Assembly: GCF_003491345.1 (NCBI RefSeq)
Contig: NZ_CP025512.1
Span: forward strand, 1,798,001-1,862,000
Length of the DNA stretch: 64,000 nucleotides
Direction: 5' to 3'
From: Neorhizobium sp. SOG26
GTDB taxonomy: Bacteria; Pseudomonadota; Alphaproteobacteria; Rhizobiales; Rhizobiaceae
Part shown: one piece after another, positions 35,016-44,481 of the stretch
How positions within the stretch are numbered: the stretch's first letter is position 1
Layout: each line of letters begins with the position of its first letter
Notes under the pieces: model-generated
What the model was told of the DNA's origin: nothing
Database searches by the model: none
The model's input: only the letters and a program-made list of their open reading frames with translations
Position numbers and translations under genes: made by a program

Positions 35016-35021
35016 TATAAG
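35016..35021 (+). promoter_or_regulatory. Possible -10 element of the carB promoter
   Basis: TATAAG at 35016-35021, 17 bases after TTCCGC, about 95 bases before carB. The rest of the 300-base gap (34815-35115) holds no gene and no clear hairpin. Weak -35, so tentative. Confidence 0.3.
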
Positions 35022-35115
35022 CCGCGTCTAGCCTGAAAAGAACAGACGCGCCCGCCCGACCGGTGAACCCATCACCGTGCCGGCTTTTCGCGCAGGAAAA
35101 AAGCGGAAGAAGACC

Positions 35116-38100
35116 ATGCCCAAGCGCCAAGACATTAAATCGATCCTCATCATCGGCGCGGGTCCGATCGTCATCGGGCAGGCATGCGAATTCGACTATT
35201 CCGGAACCCAGGCCTGCAAGGCGCTGCGCGAAGAAGGGTACCGGGTCATCCTGGTCAACTCCAACCCGGCCACGATCATGACCGATCCGGGGCTCGCCGA
35301 TGCGACCTATGTCGAGCCGATTACGCCGGAAGTGGTGGCCAAGATCATTGCCAAGGAGCGGCCCGACGCGCTCCTGCCGACCATGGGCGGCCAGACCGCG
35401 CTCAACACCGCGCTTTCGCTCAAGCGCATGGGCGTGCTCGATCGCTACAATGTCGAGATGATCGGCGCCAAGCCCGCCGCAATCGACAAGGCCGAGGACC
35501 GCGCGCTGTTCCGCGAAGCCATGGCCAAGATCGGTCTTGAAACGCCGAAGTCGATGCTGGCCAATGCCACCGACATCAAGGATGCCGACCGCAAGACCCA
35601 TGAAGCCGAGCGCGCGAAGCTGCGCGAAAGCCTCTCCGGCGCCGAACTCGACAAGGCGCTTGATGAGCTGGAAAATCAGTGGAACCTCGGCGAAAGCGAC
35701 CGCAAGCAGCGCTACATGAGCCATGCCATGGCGATCGCCGCCCAGGCGATCGATGTCGTCGGCCTGCCGGCGATCATCCGCCCGTCGTTCACGCTCGGCG
35801 GCACCGGCGGCGGCATCGCCTACAACCGCTCGGAGTTCTTCGAAATCGTCAGTTCCGGCCTCGACGCCTCCCCCACCACCGAGGTGCTGATCGAAGAATC
35901 GGTACTCGGCTGGAAGGAGTATGAGATGGAGGTAATCCGCGACAAGGCGGACAACTGCATCATCATCTGCTCGATCGAAAATATCGACCCGATGGGCGTC
36001 CATACCGGCGACTCCATCACCGTCGCACCGGCGCTGACGCTGACCGACAAAGAATACCAGATCATGCGTAACGCCTCGATTGCGGTGCTGCGCGAGATCG
36101 GCGTCGAAACCGGCGGCTCAAACGTTCAGTTCGCTGTCAACCCGAAGGACGGCCGCCTCGTCGTCATCGAGATGAACCCGCGCGTGTCGCGCTCCTCGGC
36201 GCTGGCTTCCAAGGCAACCGGCTTCCCGATTGCCAAGGTCGCCGCCAAGCTTGCAGTGGGCTATACGCTCGACGAACTGGAAAACGATATCACCGGTGGC
36301 GCAACGCCCGCTTCGTTCGAACCATCGATCGACTATGTCGTCACCAAGATCCCGCGTTTCGCCTTCGAGAAATTCCCGGGCGCCGAGCCGATCCTCACCA
36401 CGGCCATGAAGTCGGTCGGTGAAGTCATGGCGATCGGCCGCACCTTTGCAGAGTCGCTGCAGAAGGCACTCCGTGGCCTAGAAACCGGCCTCACCGGCCT
36501 CGACGAGATTGAGATCCCGGGCCTGGACGACGGCGACAACAGCAAGAACGCCATCCGCGCCGCAATTGGCACCCCTACCCCGAACCGCCTGCGCATGGTC
36601 GCCCAGGCGCTGCGCCTCGGCATGTCCGAAGCTGAGGTTCACGAAGGCTGCAAGATTGATCCGTGGTTCATCGCCCAGTTGAAGGCGATCGTCGACATGG
36701 AAGCGCGCATCCGCGAGCACGGCCTGCCGACGGACACTGAAAACCTGCGCATGCTGAAGGCGATGGGCTTCTCCGACGCCCGCCTCGCCTCGCTCACGGG
36801 CAAGCGTCCGAAGGAAGTGGCGGAACTGCGCAACTCACTCAACGTCCGTCCGGTCTTCAAGCGCATCGACACTTGCGCTGCCGAATTCGCGTCGCCGACG
36901 GCCTACATGTACTCGACCTACGAGACGCCGTTTGTCGGGGCCCTTCGTTCGGAAGCCGAAGTGTCGACCGCCAAGAAGGTTGTCATCCTCGGCGGCGGCC
37001 CGAACCGCATCGGCCAGGGCATCGAGTTCGATTATTGCTGCTGCCACGCGGCCTTCGCGCTGAAGGATGCCGGCTATGAAGCGATCATGATCAACTGCAA
37101 CCCGGAAACCGTGTCGACCGACTACGACACCTCCGACCGCCTGTATTTCGAGCCGCTCACGGCAGAGGACGTGATCGAGATCCTACGCGCGGAACAGGAA
37201 AAGGGTGAAGTCGTCGGCGTGATCGTCCAGTTCGGAGGCCAGACCCCGCTGAAGCTCGCCGAAGCGCTGGAAAAGAACGGCATCCCGATCCTCGGCACCG
37301 CGCCGGACATGATCGACCTCGCCGAAGACCGCGACCGGTTCCAGAAGCTTCTCATGAAGCTCGACCTCAACCAGCCGAACAACGGCATTGCCTATTCCGT
37401 TGAACAGGCGCGCCTTGTTGCTTCCGAAATCGGCTTCCCGCTCGTCGTGCGCCCGTCTTACGTTCTCGGCGGCCGCGCAATGCAGATCATCCACTCAGAA
37501 TCGATGCTGCAGACCTACCTGCTCGACACGGTCCCGGGCCTTGTTCCAGAAGACATCAAGCAGCGTTACCCGAACGACAAGACGGGCCAGATCAACACGC
37601 TGCTCGGCAAGAACCCACTTCTGTTCGACAGCTACCTGACCAACGCAATCGAAGTCGACGTGGATGCCCTGAGCGACGGTACCGATGTCTATGTCGCTGG
37701 GATCATGGAGCATATCGAAGAAGCCGGCATCCATTCCGGTGACTCTGCCTGCTCGCTGCCGCCGCGCACGCTGTCCAAGGAAACGATCGACGAACTGGAG
37801 CGCCAGGCAACCGCCATGGCCAAGGCTCTCAATGTTGGCGGCCTGATGAACGTCCAGTTCGCCATCAAGGACGGCGTAATCTACGTGCTCGAAGTCAATC
37901 CGCGCGCGTCGCGTACCGTGCCATTCGTAGCCAAGACGATCGGCGCTCCGATCGCCAAGATCGCAGCCCGCATCATGGCCGGCGAGAAGCTCGATGCCAC
38001 CTTTGCCGCCTACGGCAAGAAGCCTGATCCGCGCAACCTGAAGCACATTGCGGTCAAGGAAGCCGTCTTCCCGTTCGCCAAGTTCGCCGGCGTCGATACG

Positions 38101-38601
38101 CTGCTTGGCCCGGAAATGCGCTCCACCGGTGAGGTCATCGGCCTCGACACGGACTTTGCACTGGCATTCGCCAAGTCGCAGCTGGGCGCCGGGGTCGAGC
38201 TGCCGCGCAATGGCACCGTCTTCGTGTCGGTTCGCGACGAGGACAAGATCCGCGTCCTGCCGGCAATCCGCATCCTGGTTGAAATCGGCTTCAAGGTGAT
38301 GGCATCCGGCGGCACGGCACGGTTCCTGGGCGAAAACGGCATCGAAGCCACCAAGATCAACAAGGTGCTCGAAGGCCGTCCGCATATCGAGGACGCTATC
38401 CGCAACCGTCAGGTCCAGCTCGTCATCAACACGACGGACGGTAACAAGGCGATCTCGGATTCGAAATCGCTGCGCCGCGCGACCCTGATGCAGAAGGTGC
38501 CCTACTACACCACCATGGCAGGCGCTGAAGCGGCAGCCTTGGCGATCAAGGCTCTCAAGGCCGGCAACCTCGAAGTTCGCCCGCTGCAGAGCTACTTCTA
38601 A
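35116..38601 (+). CDS. carB: Carbamoyl-phosphate synthase large subunit
   Basis: 1161 aa, full length. Two homologous ATP-grasp halves: the first from [21 protein letters not shown] with [22 protein letters not shown], the second from [23 protein letters not shown] with [16 protein letters not shown]. The C-terminal MGS-like allosteric domain (from about residue 1030) ends PLQSYF. It joins bicarbonate, ammonia from CarA and two ATP. Start at 35116 with GGAAGAAG before it. Confidence 0.98.
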   Translation: MPKRQDIKSILIIGAGPIVIGQACEFDYSGTQACKALREEGYRVILVNSNPATIMTDPGLADATYVEPITPEVVAKIIAKERPDALLPTMGGQTALNTALSLKRMGVLDRYNVEMIGAKPAAIDKAEDRALFREAMAKIGLETPKSMLANATDIKDADRKTHEAERAKLRESLSGAELDKALDELENQWNLGESDRKQRYMSHAMAIAAQAIDVVGLPAIIRPSFTLGGTGGGIAYNRSEFFEIVSSGLDASPTTEVLIEESVLGWKEYEMEVIRDKADNCIIICSIENIDPMGVHTGDSITVAPALTLTDKEYQIMRNASIAVLREIGVETGGSNVQFAVNPKDGRLVVIEMNPRVSRSSALASKATGFPIAKVAAKLAVGYTLDELENDITGGATPASFEPSIDYVVTKIPRFAFEKFPGAEPILTTAMKSVGEVMAIGRTFAESLQKALRGLETGLTGLDEIEIPGLDDGDNSKNAIRAAIGTPTPNRLRMVAQALRLGMSEAEVHEGCKIDPWFIAQLKAIVDMEARIREHGLPTDTENLRMLKAMGFSDARLASLTGKRPKEVAELRNSLNVRPVFKRIDTCAAEFASPTAYMYSTYETPFVGALRSEAEVSTAKKVVILGGGPNRIGQGIEFDYCCCHAAFALKDAGYEAIMINCNPETVSTDYDTSDRLYFEPLTAEDVIEILRAEQEKGEVVGVIVQFGGQTPLKLAEALEKNGIPILGTAPDMIDLAEDRDRFQKLLMKLDLNQPNNGIAYSVEQARLVASEIGFPLVVRPSYVLGGRAMQIIHSESMLQTYLLDTVPGLVPEDIKQRYPNDKTGQINTLLGKNPLLFDSYLTNAIEVDVDALSDGTDVYVAGIMEHIEEAGIHSGDSACSLPPRTLSKETIDELERQATAMAKALNVGGLMNVQFAIKDGVIYVLEVNPRASRTVPFVAKTIGAPIAKIAARIMAGEKLDATFAAYGKKPDPRNLKHIAVKEAVFPFAKFAGVDTLLGPEMRSTGEVIGLDTDFALAFAKSQLGAGVELPRNGTVFVSVRDEDKIRVLPAIRILVEIGFKVMASGGTARFLGENGIEATKINKVLEGRPHIEDAIRNRQVQLVINTTDGNKAISDSKSLRRATLMQKVPYYTTMAGAEAAALAIKALKAGNLEVRPLQSYF

Positions 38602-38614
38602 GCCGACAACCTTC

Positions 38615-38644
38615 AGCCGGTCAGGGAGACTTGACCGGCTTTTC
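38615..38644 (+). terminator. Terminator after carB
   Basis: AGCCGGTCA-GGGAGACT-TGACCGGCT followed by TTTT. Confidence 0.9.
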
Positions 38645-38691
38645 CGTCGATGTTATTTAGCCTTTAAGTTAATTAACCAGATGGCTAACTT

Positions 38692-39039
38692 ATGCAGGTT
38701 GATCCGCTCTCCAGCACGCTCTCTGCCCTTGCCGATCCCACACGGCGGGCCATCATCGCGCGGCTTGCAACCGGGGAAGCGACCGTGAACGAGCTTGCCG
38801 AGCCGTTCGACATGAGCCTGCCGGCGATCTCCAAGCATCTGAAGGTTCTCGAGAGGGCCAAGCTCATCTCGCGCGGACGCAACGCCCAATGGCGCCCTTG
38901 CCGCCTGGAGCCCGAGCCGCTGAAGGCGCTCGACAACTGGCTGGAGGAATACCGGCAGCTTTGGGACCGGCGCCTTGATCGGCTCGAAGATTACCTGGCG
39001 ACCCTGCAGGCAAAGGACGAAACCAAGGAGGACGAGTGA
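38692..39039 (+). CDS. ArsR family regulator of an SRPBCC operon
   Basis: 115 aa, winged HTH: LSALADPTRRAIIARLATGEATVNELAEPFDMSLPAISKHLKVLERAKLISRGRNAQWR, typical for ArsR proteins without the metal-binding Cys motifs (no ELCVCDL). This subgroup is usually paired with AHSA1/SRPBCC genes, as here. It probably represses its own three-gene operon; the inducer is unknown. Its stop overlaps the next start (TGATG). Confidence 0.9.
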   Translation: MQVDPLSSTLSALADPTRRAIIARLATGEATVNELAEPFDMSLPAISKHLKVLERAKLISRGRNAQWRPCRLEPEPLKALDNWLEEYRQLWDRRLDRLEDYLATLQAKDETKEDE

Positions 39040-39485
39040 TGACCGACAAGATGGAGATCCTCAACGAACGGCTCTTCGCCATCGACGCGCACACACTTTT
39101 CGGCGCCTTCTCCAATCCGGATCATCTGGAGCAATGGTGGGGACCGCATGGCTTTACCAACAGGATCCATGAGTTCGATTTCCGCCCCGGCGGCACCTGG
39201 CGCATCACCATGACCGCCTCGAACGGCACCGACTTCGACAACCGGCTGACCTTCGGGGAGATCATCCCCGGTGAACGCCTCGCCTTCCTCCATCATGAGC
39301 CGATGCATGTCTACACGATGGAAATCCGCTTCGAGCCTGAGACGGACGGCACCCGGATGCACTGGCGGATGCTGTTCGACGCGACGGAAGAGAACCTGCA
39401 GCTCAAGAAATTCATTGCCGCCGCCAATGAACAGAATTTCGACCGCCTCGAGGACCTCCTCCAACAGCTGAACAAAGGAAGCTGA
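39039..39485 (+). CDS. SRPBCC (AHSA1-type) protein, first copy
   Basis: 148 aa. AHSA1-type opening: LFAIDAHTLFGAFSNPDHLEQWWGPHGFTNRIHEFDFRPGGTWRITM. The fold makes a deep hydrophobic cavity for small ligands; the actual ligand is unknown. Start ATG 39039 with AAGGAGG, three bases into the ArsR stop. Related to the next gene over the WWGP..GF segment, so the two are probably a tandem duplication. Confidence 0.9.
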   Translation: MTDKMEILNERLFAIDAHTLFGAFSNPDHLEQWWGPHGFTNRIHEFDFRPGGTWRITMTASNGTDFDNRLTFGEIIPGERLAFLHHEPMHVYTMEIRFEPETDGTRMHWRMLFDATEENLQLKKFIAAANEQNFDRLEDLLQQLNKGS

Positions 39486-39486
39486 C

Positions 39487-39954
39487 ATGACGACAGTAGA
39501 CCACAGCGACAGGATGATCCAAGTCGACCGCCTGATTGCCGCCCCGCGCGATCTTGTCTTCCAGATGCTGACAGAGGCGAGGCACCTTGACCAATGGTGG
39601 GGCCCGGATGGCTTCATCACCGAAACGCACGAGATGGACTTCTCTGTCGGCGGCCTCTGGCTCTACACGATGCACGGGCCGGACAAGGACTGGCCGAACT
39701 GGATCCGCTACACGGAAATCTCGCCGCCCGAGCGGATCACTTACGACCACGGCGCCGAGATCGGCGAACCCGCCTGGTTTGAAGGCTCGATCACGCTAAA
39801 GACCGAAGGCACGGGCACCCGGATCACCATCACGCTTGTTTTCCCCACACCGGAAGCCAAGGAAGGATCGCTGAAGTACGGCGCGGTCGATGGCGGCAAA
39901 CAGACGCTGGCGCGCCTCGACGCCTATGTCACGTCATCGGTTGCAGAGCGCTGA
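39487..39954 (+). CDS. SRPBCC (AHSA1-type) protein, second copy
   Basis: 155 aa, same family as the preceding gene: RLIAAPRDLVFQMLTEARHLDQWWGPDGFITETHEMDFSVGGLWLYTMHG. One base separates it from the previous stop. It has an AAAGGAAG ribosome site within the upstream gene end. The two copies differ beyond the conserved core, so they probably bind different ligands. Confidence 0.9.
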   Translation: MTTVDHSDRMIQVDRLIAAPRDLVFQMLTEARHLDQWWGPDGFITETHEMDFSVGGLWLYTMHGPDKDWPNWIRYTEISPPERITYDHGAEIGEPAWFEGSITLKTEGTGTRITITLVFPTPEAKEGSLKYGAVDGGKQTLARLDAYVTSSVAER

Positions 39955-39974
39955 ACCGGCCTCCCCGAGCAGGA

Positions 39975-41429
39975 TCATGCTGCCAGGCGGCTGATCTTGC
40001 TCATGTCTTCCCTGAAGCGGATCAGTTCCTCCGCCTTTCGCCCCTCATCCGGGATGCGCAGCAGATATGACGGGTGCACGGTAACAAACAGCACCCGTCC
40101 ATCCTCCATGGCGATTGGTTCCCCGCGCACATCCTCCAGCCGCTGCCGCATGTCGGTGAGCGCAAACAGCGCCGTGGCGCCCATGGCGACGACGAGCTTC
40201 GGCTTCACAAGTTCCAGTTCCTGCGTTAGCCACCAGCGACACTGGCGCACCTCGCCCAAGTTCGGCTTCTGATGGATGCGCCGCTTGCCGCGCGGCTCGT
40301 ATTTGAAGTGCTTGACGGCGTTGGTGATATAAAGCGACTGCCGATCGATGCCGACCAGAGCGAGGGTGTCGTTGAAGAGCTTGCCCGCTGGACCGACGAA
40401 GGGCTTGCCGGCCAGATCCTCCTGGTCGCCCGGCTGCTCGCCCACGAACATCACCTTGGCATCCGGCGGCCCTTCCCCGAAGACGGTTTGCGTCGCGCGG
40501 CAATAGATGTCGCAGCGCGTGCAACTGCGCGCCTCTTCCTTCAGGGCCGGCAGTGTTCCCGCGGGAGGCTTTGACGGCACCGGCGCATTCGCCGCCGCCT
40601 CCTGCAGCCGGTGATGGAAGGGAAGCGGTTCGCTGGCCGCCTTGCGCGCCATCTCCATCACGCTCGCCTCGGCATTGGCGATCAGGCTCGGGATCAGCTC
40701 CGCCTCGGGCAGGTTCTTCCAATATCTCTTGGGCATCTCCTTCGTCATCATCTTCACCTTCAGCCGCGCCGGATTGAAGATGGAGGCGTAGTAGGTGCGC
40801 CAAAGCTCGTCAGTCTCGTCGCGCAGGTCCGGCTTCTCCGCCGGATCGTCGCTGGTGCGCAGCCTCTCGCCATCCCACGACGCGGATCCCTTCGGCGTCA
40901 TGATCAGCCAGTCCATGTCGGTGAAGCGGTGCTGAAAGAAAGGCGCCACCCGATCGACAATGAAGTGGTCCGGTTCGAACCAGGAAATGAAGCGCCGACG
41001 CCCCGCGACGCCCTCCGGCAGCGGCATCTCCTTGAAGCGAACGAAGGCTGTCATCTTGTGGTAGTCGCGCCCGACGTATTTCGCCATCCGCTGCGCCATC
41101 ACCACATCAGCATCAGACGACATCTGCAAAAGCCGCCGGTCATGCGCCAGCCGAAACAGCATGCGATACAGCAGCGCGAACCGGCTGGGGTCGGAATGGC
41201 AGATCACGGCACCCGCGAGCTTGATGAAGGCCGGCGGCACATGGAGCGGCGGCTGGTTGGGCAATGGGTCCGGCAATCGATTGTCGTCAAAGCCGAACAG
41301 GCCGTCGGCATCATCCATGCTACGCCAGTCGATCATCTCCGGCGGGATGCCGGCACTCAGGTAAGCGCGGGCGGCGTCACGCCACTCCGTCAGGTCCCCC
41401 CTGCCCCTCAGCGCATAGCGATAGATCAT
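39975..41429 (-). CDS. udgX: UdgX-type uracil-DNA glycosylase with N-terminal DUF4130 domain
   Basis: 484 aa, two domains. The N-terminal half (to about residue 280) matches DUF4130/TIGR03915 (FVRFKEMP..., ISWFEPDHFIVDRVAPFFQHRF). The C-terminal half is an Fe-S family 4-like uracil glycosylase: CTRCDIYCRATQ (two Cys), GEQPGDQEDLAGKPFVGPAG, the UdgX-specific loop KRRIHQKP, and HPSYLLRIP. In UdgX the loop His forms a covalent bond with uracil-bearing DNA. The end of the next gene overlaps by four bases. Confidence 0.93.
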   Translation of the reverse strand: MIYRYALRGRGDLTEWRDAARAYLSAGIPPEMIDWRSMDDADGLFGFDDNRLPDPLPNQPPLHVPPAFIKLAGAVICHSDPSRFALLYRMLFRLAHDRRLLQMSSDADVVMAQRMAKYVGRDYHKMTAFVRFKEMPLPEGVAGRRRFISWFEPDHFIVDRVAPFFQHRFTDMDWLIMTPKGSASWDGERLRTSDDPAEKPDLRDETDELWRTYYASIFNPARLKVKMMTKEMPKRYWKNLPEAELIPSLIANAEASVMEMARKAASEPLPFHHRLQEAAANAPVPSKPPAGTLPALKEEARSCTRCDIYCRATQTVFGEGPPDAKVMFVGEQPGDQEDLAGKPFVGPAGKLFNDTLALVGIDRQSLYITNAVKHFKYEPRGKRRIHQKPNLGEVRQCRWWLTQELELVKPKLVVAMGATALFALTDMRQRLEDVRGEPIAMEDGRVLFVTVHPSYLLRIPDEGRKAEELIRFREDMSKISRLAA

Positions 41430-42658
41430 AACAGTGAAAGCTGCTCCGGCTTCGGCTCGAACATGGCGCGAAGGTCCGGCCGGTCGACGAGCCGGTGTGG
41501 CATCCAGCCTTCGGCCGTGACGAAGGGCTGTATCTTGCGCAGAGATACCCCAAGCCGCTTCAGGTCATCGAGCCGCAGACGCCGGAAGCGGCGCGCGGAC
41601 AGGATGCTCTTCACGGTCTTCGTGCCAAGCCCCGGCACGCGCAGCAGCTTCTCCTTGTCGGCGCGGTTGACGTCCACCGGAAACTGTTCGCGATGCGCGA
41701 GTGCCCAGGCGAGCTTCGGGTCGAGATCGAGATCCAGCATGCCGTCCGCCCGCGTCGAGGTGATCTCGCCGATGTCGAAGCCGTAGAAGCGGTACAGCCA
41801 ATCCGCCTGGTAAAGTCGGTGCTCGCGCATCAAAGGCGGCTTGATCAGCGGCAGGTTCTTCGATGAATCAGGAATGGGGCTGAAGGCCGAATAATAAACG
41901 CGTTTCAGGCCATAGCTGCCGTAGAGCCGCGCGCTGGTGCCGAGGATGGTGGCGTCATTGGCGCCATCCGCCCCCACGATCATCTGCGTGCTCTGGCCCG
42001 CCGGCGCAAACTTCTTGCGCCGCTTCGTCTGTAGCGTCGGCTCGGCCATTTCCTCCATCTTGAGCCGCAGGTTGCCCATCGACTGACGGATGTTGTCCGG
42101 CCGCTTTTCCGGTGCGAACTTGCCGATGCCCGCGTCCGTTGGCAGCTCGATGTTGATCGACAGGCGGTCGGCATAAAGCCCCGCCTCCTCGATCAGGTGC
42201 GCGGAGGCTTCGGGAATCGTTTTCAGGTGGATATAGCCGCGGAAGTTATGGACCGTACGCAGTTCGCGCGCGATTCTCACCATCTCCTCCATGGTGTGGT
42301 CGGAGGAACGAATGATGCCGGAGGAAAGGAAAAGACCTTCGATATAGTTGCGCCGATAGAATTCGAGCGTCAGCCAAATCACCTCTTCCGGCGTAAACCG
42401 GGCGCGCTCCACGTTGCTGGACGAGCGGTTGATGCAATAGGCGCAGTCATAGATGCAGAAGTTGGTGAGCAGGATCTTCAGCAGCGAGATGCACCGCCCA
42501 TCCGGCGCATAGGCATGGCAGATGCCCGAACCTTCCGTCGAGCCAAGACCGCCGGAGCCGAGGGAATCGCGTTTCGACGTCCCGCTCGATGCGCAGGAAG
42601 CATCATATTTGGCGGCATCGGAGAGGATAGCCAGACGTTCTTTCAGCGACTTCTTCAT
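41426..42658 (-). CDS. Radical SAM protein, putative DNA repair/modification (TIGR03916 type)
   Basis: 410 aa. Radical SAM Cys cluster in LLTNFCIYDCAYCINRSSS (C-x3-C-x2-C), then an SAM-binding barrel and a C-terminal helix-hairpin-helix (LLRVPGLGTKTVKSILSARRFRRL) that should bind DNA. An upstream conserved Cys motif (SGICHAYAPDGRC) is typical of the group. It is always found next to a TIGR03915/UdgX gene, as here (ATGA overlap, same strand). The reaction is not known; a role in DNA damage processing is inferred from the pairing. Confidence 0.92.
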   Translation of the reverse strand: MKKSLKERLAILSDAAKYDASCASSGTSKRDSLGSGGLGSTEGSGICHAYAPDGRCISLLKILLTNFCIYDCAYCINRSSSNVERARFTPEEVIWLTLEFYRRNYIEGLFLSSGIIRSSDHTMEEMVRIARELRTVHNFRGYIHLKTIPEASAHLIEEAGLYADRLSINIELPTDAGIGKFAPEKRPDNIRQSMGNLRLKMEEMAEPTLQTKRRKKFAPAGQSTQMIVGADGANDATILGTSARLYGSYGLKRVYYSAFSPIPDSSKNLPLIKPPLMREHRLYQADWLYRFYGFDIGEITSTRADGMLDLDLDPKLAWALAHREQFPVDVNRADKEKLLRVPGLGTKTVKSILSARRFRRLRLDDLKRLGVSLRKIQPFVTAEGWMPHRLVDRPDLRAMFEPKPEQLSLL

Positions 42659-42794
42659 TAGCTCGTTCTCTAAATGTTCTCCTCGCGGACGTCAAGACAT
42701 TGACAAATGCAGCGGCATGGATTCTGATTGAGAAGGTTAGGGATTGGGCTCGGCAGTCACGCAAAAATTCTGGCGATGATTGTCGAATTTCTGT

Positions 42795-42861
42795 TATAGT
42801 GCCCTAAATTCTGGGTTTGCGAATGGTTCCGAAGTTTTACTCCGGAACCTGTTTCTTTTTG
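42795..42861 (+). promoter_or_regulatory. greA promoter -10 and terminator-like leader hairpin
   Basis: TATAGT at 42795-42800 would start transcription near 42807. The leader then forms GGTTCCG / CGGAACC (42825-42831 with 42843-42849) followed by TGTTTCTTTTTG, the form of an intrinsic terminator, about 40 bases before the greA start. Premature termination here would give a short transcript of roughly 50 bases, as known for the greA leader of E. coli (GraL). Confidence 0.6.
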
Positions 42862-42901
42862 TGTCCGCCGCATCCGCGGGCACCGCCTGAAGGACAAGGA
42901 A

Positions 42902-43378
42902 ATGGTTGATAAGGTACCGATGACGCAGAATGGCTTTGCACAGCTTCAGGAGGAGTTGCGCTGGCGCCAGCAGGAAGAGCGTCCCCGTATCATTGAGGCT
43001 ATTGCGGAAGCGCGCGCCCATGGCGACCTTTCGGAAAATGCTGAATATCATGCCGCCAAGGAAGCCCAGAGCCACAACGAAGGCCGCATCACCGAACTGG
43101 AAGATCTGACCGCCCGTGCCGAGGTGATCGATCTGTCCAAGATGTCGGGTTCGAAGATCAAGTTCGGTGCGACGGTGAAGCTCGTCGACGAAGATACCGA
43201 AGAAGAAAAGGTCTACCAGATTGTCGGCGATCAGGAAGCTGACGTGAAGGCTGGCCGCATTTCCATCTCCTCGCCCATCGCCCGTGCGATGATCGGCAAG
43301 GAGAAGGGGGATTCCATCGAAGTCGTCGCACCGGGCGGCTCCAAGGCCTACGAGATCCTCTCCGTATCCTGGGGCTGA
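42902..43378 (+). CDS. greA: Transcription elongation factor GreA
   Basis: 158 aa, normal size. Rescues backtracked RNA polymerase by stimulating RNA cleavage. N-terminal coiled coil: [42 protein letters not shown], with the acidic tip residues DLSEN. The C-terminal FKBP-like domain contains [11 protein letters not shown] and [17 protein letters not shown]. An AAGGAA ribosome site precedes the ATG. It lies first in the conserved greA-lps-lrp-trxB cluster of rhizobia. Confidence 0.97.
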   Translation: MVDKVPMTQNGFAQLQEELRWRQQEERPRIIEAIAEARAHGDLSENAEYHAAKEAQSHNEGRITELEDLTARAEVIDLSKMSGSKIKFGATVKLVDEDTEEEKVYQIVGDQEADVKAGRISISSPIARAMIGKEKGDSIEVVAPGGSKAYEILSVSWG

Positions 43379-43382
43379 TTCC

Positions 43383-44471
43383 GTGCCTTCCAGCGGGGCA
43401 AGAAACGACAATCCCGCCATTGTCGATATCCGTGACGCCGAAATCATCGCGCCGAACTTCAAGAAGCGGCTTTCCGGCGTCACCTCGACGATCATCCAAC
43501 TGATACCGATCCAGCGCGCACTCGGCCAGAAGGTCGCGGCGCTTGGTCCCGGCTTGCCGGATACCCTGCCCCATGTCCGTTTTCGCGATCTGCCAGCGCT
43601 GTGGAAGGCGCCGCGTGGCAAGCGCTTCCGGATCTGGCATGCCCGCCGCAACATCGAGATGTTGCCGGCAATCCTCATGCGCGATGTCCTGCGCATGCCG
43701 TTGAAGGTCGTCTTCACCTCGGCCTCGCAACGCAAGCATACCGGCTGGACCAAGTGGCTGATCTCGCGCATGGATGGCGTGATAGCCGTCTGCGGCAAGA
43801 CTTCCGCCTATCTGGAGGTGCCAAACACGGTCATATTGCACGGCATCGACACCGAGCGCTTTTCGCCACCGGCGGACAAGGCTGAAGCCAAGCACCAGTG
43901 CGGACTTGATCCGAAGGCCAACATCATCGGCTGCTTTGGCCGCGTGCGCCACCAGAAGGGCACCGACCTTTTCGTGGACGCGATGATCCGCCTCCTGCCG
44001 TCGCGGCCAAACTGGACTGCGGTGGTTGCCGGGCGCGCGACAAGCAAGCATGTCAGGTTTGAGGATGAACTGAAGGCACGGGTGAATGCTGCCGGCCTTG
44101 CAGACCGCATCCGCTTTGTCGGTGAGCACACCAACATCAACGATTGGTATCGCGCGCTCGACCTCTTCATCGCCCCGCAGCGCTGGGAAGGGTTTGGCCT
44201 GACGCCGCTTGAGGCCATGGCGACCGGCGTGCCGGTTGTCGCGACCAATGTCGGCGCCTTCCCGGAACTCATCGCAACCGGCGTCGAAGAAACCGGCGTC
44301 ATCATTGCGCGTGACGACCTGGACGCCATGGTCATTGCCGCAGCCACCTGGATGGACGACGCGACACGCCGCGCTGTCGCCGCAAAACGCGCCCACGTCC
44401 ACGCCACGGAAAACTTTGCGATCGAAGGTGAAGCGAAGCGGATTGGCAACTTCTACGCCGGCATCCGCTAG
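43383..44471 (+). CDS. lpsB: LPS core mannosyltransferase, GT4 family (LpsB/LpcC type)
   Basis: 362 aa GT4 enzyme. The C-terminal nucleotide-sugar domain has GRVRHQKGTDLFVDA, then the E-x7-E stretch EGFGLTPLEAMATGVPVVATNVGAFPE. The opening RDAEIIAPNFKKRLSGVTSTI matches LpsB of Sinorhizobium meliloti and LpcC of R. leguminosarum, which add mannose to the LPS inner core. The GTG start lies five bases after greA, so it may be in the greA transcript. LPS core defects affect symbiosis in these bacteria. Confidence 0.9.
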   Translation: MPSSGARNDNPAIVDIRDAEIIAPNFKKRLSGVTSTIIQLIPIQRALGQKVAALGPGLPDTLPHVRFRDLPALWKAPRGKRFRIWHARRNIEMLPAILMRDVLRMPLKVVFTSASQRKHTGWTKWLISRMDGVIAVCGKTSAYLEVPNTVILHGIDTERFSPPADKAEAKHQCGLDPKANIIGCFGRVRHQKGTDLFVDAMIRLLPSRPNWTAVVAGRATSKHVRFEDELKARVNAAGLADRIRFVGEHTNINDWYRALDLFIAPQRWEGFGLTPLEAMATGVPVVATNVGAFPELIATGVEETGVIIARDDLDAMVIAAATWMDDATRRAVAAKRAHVHATENFAIEGEAKRIGNFYAGIR

Positions 44472-44481
44472 CGCTCGAAAC

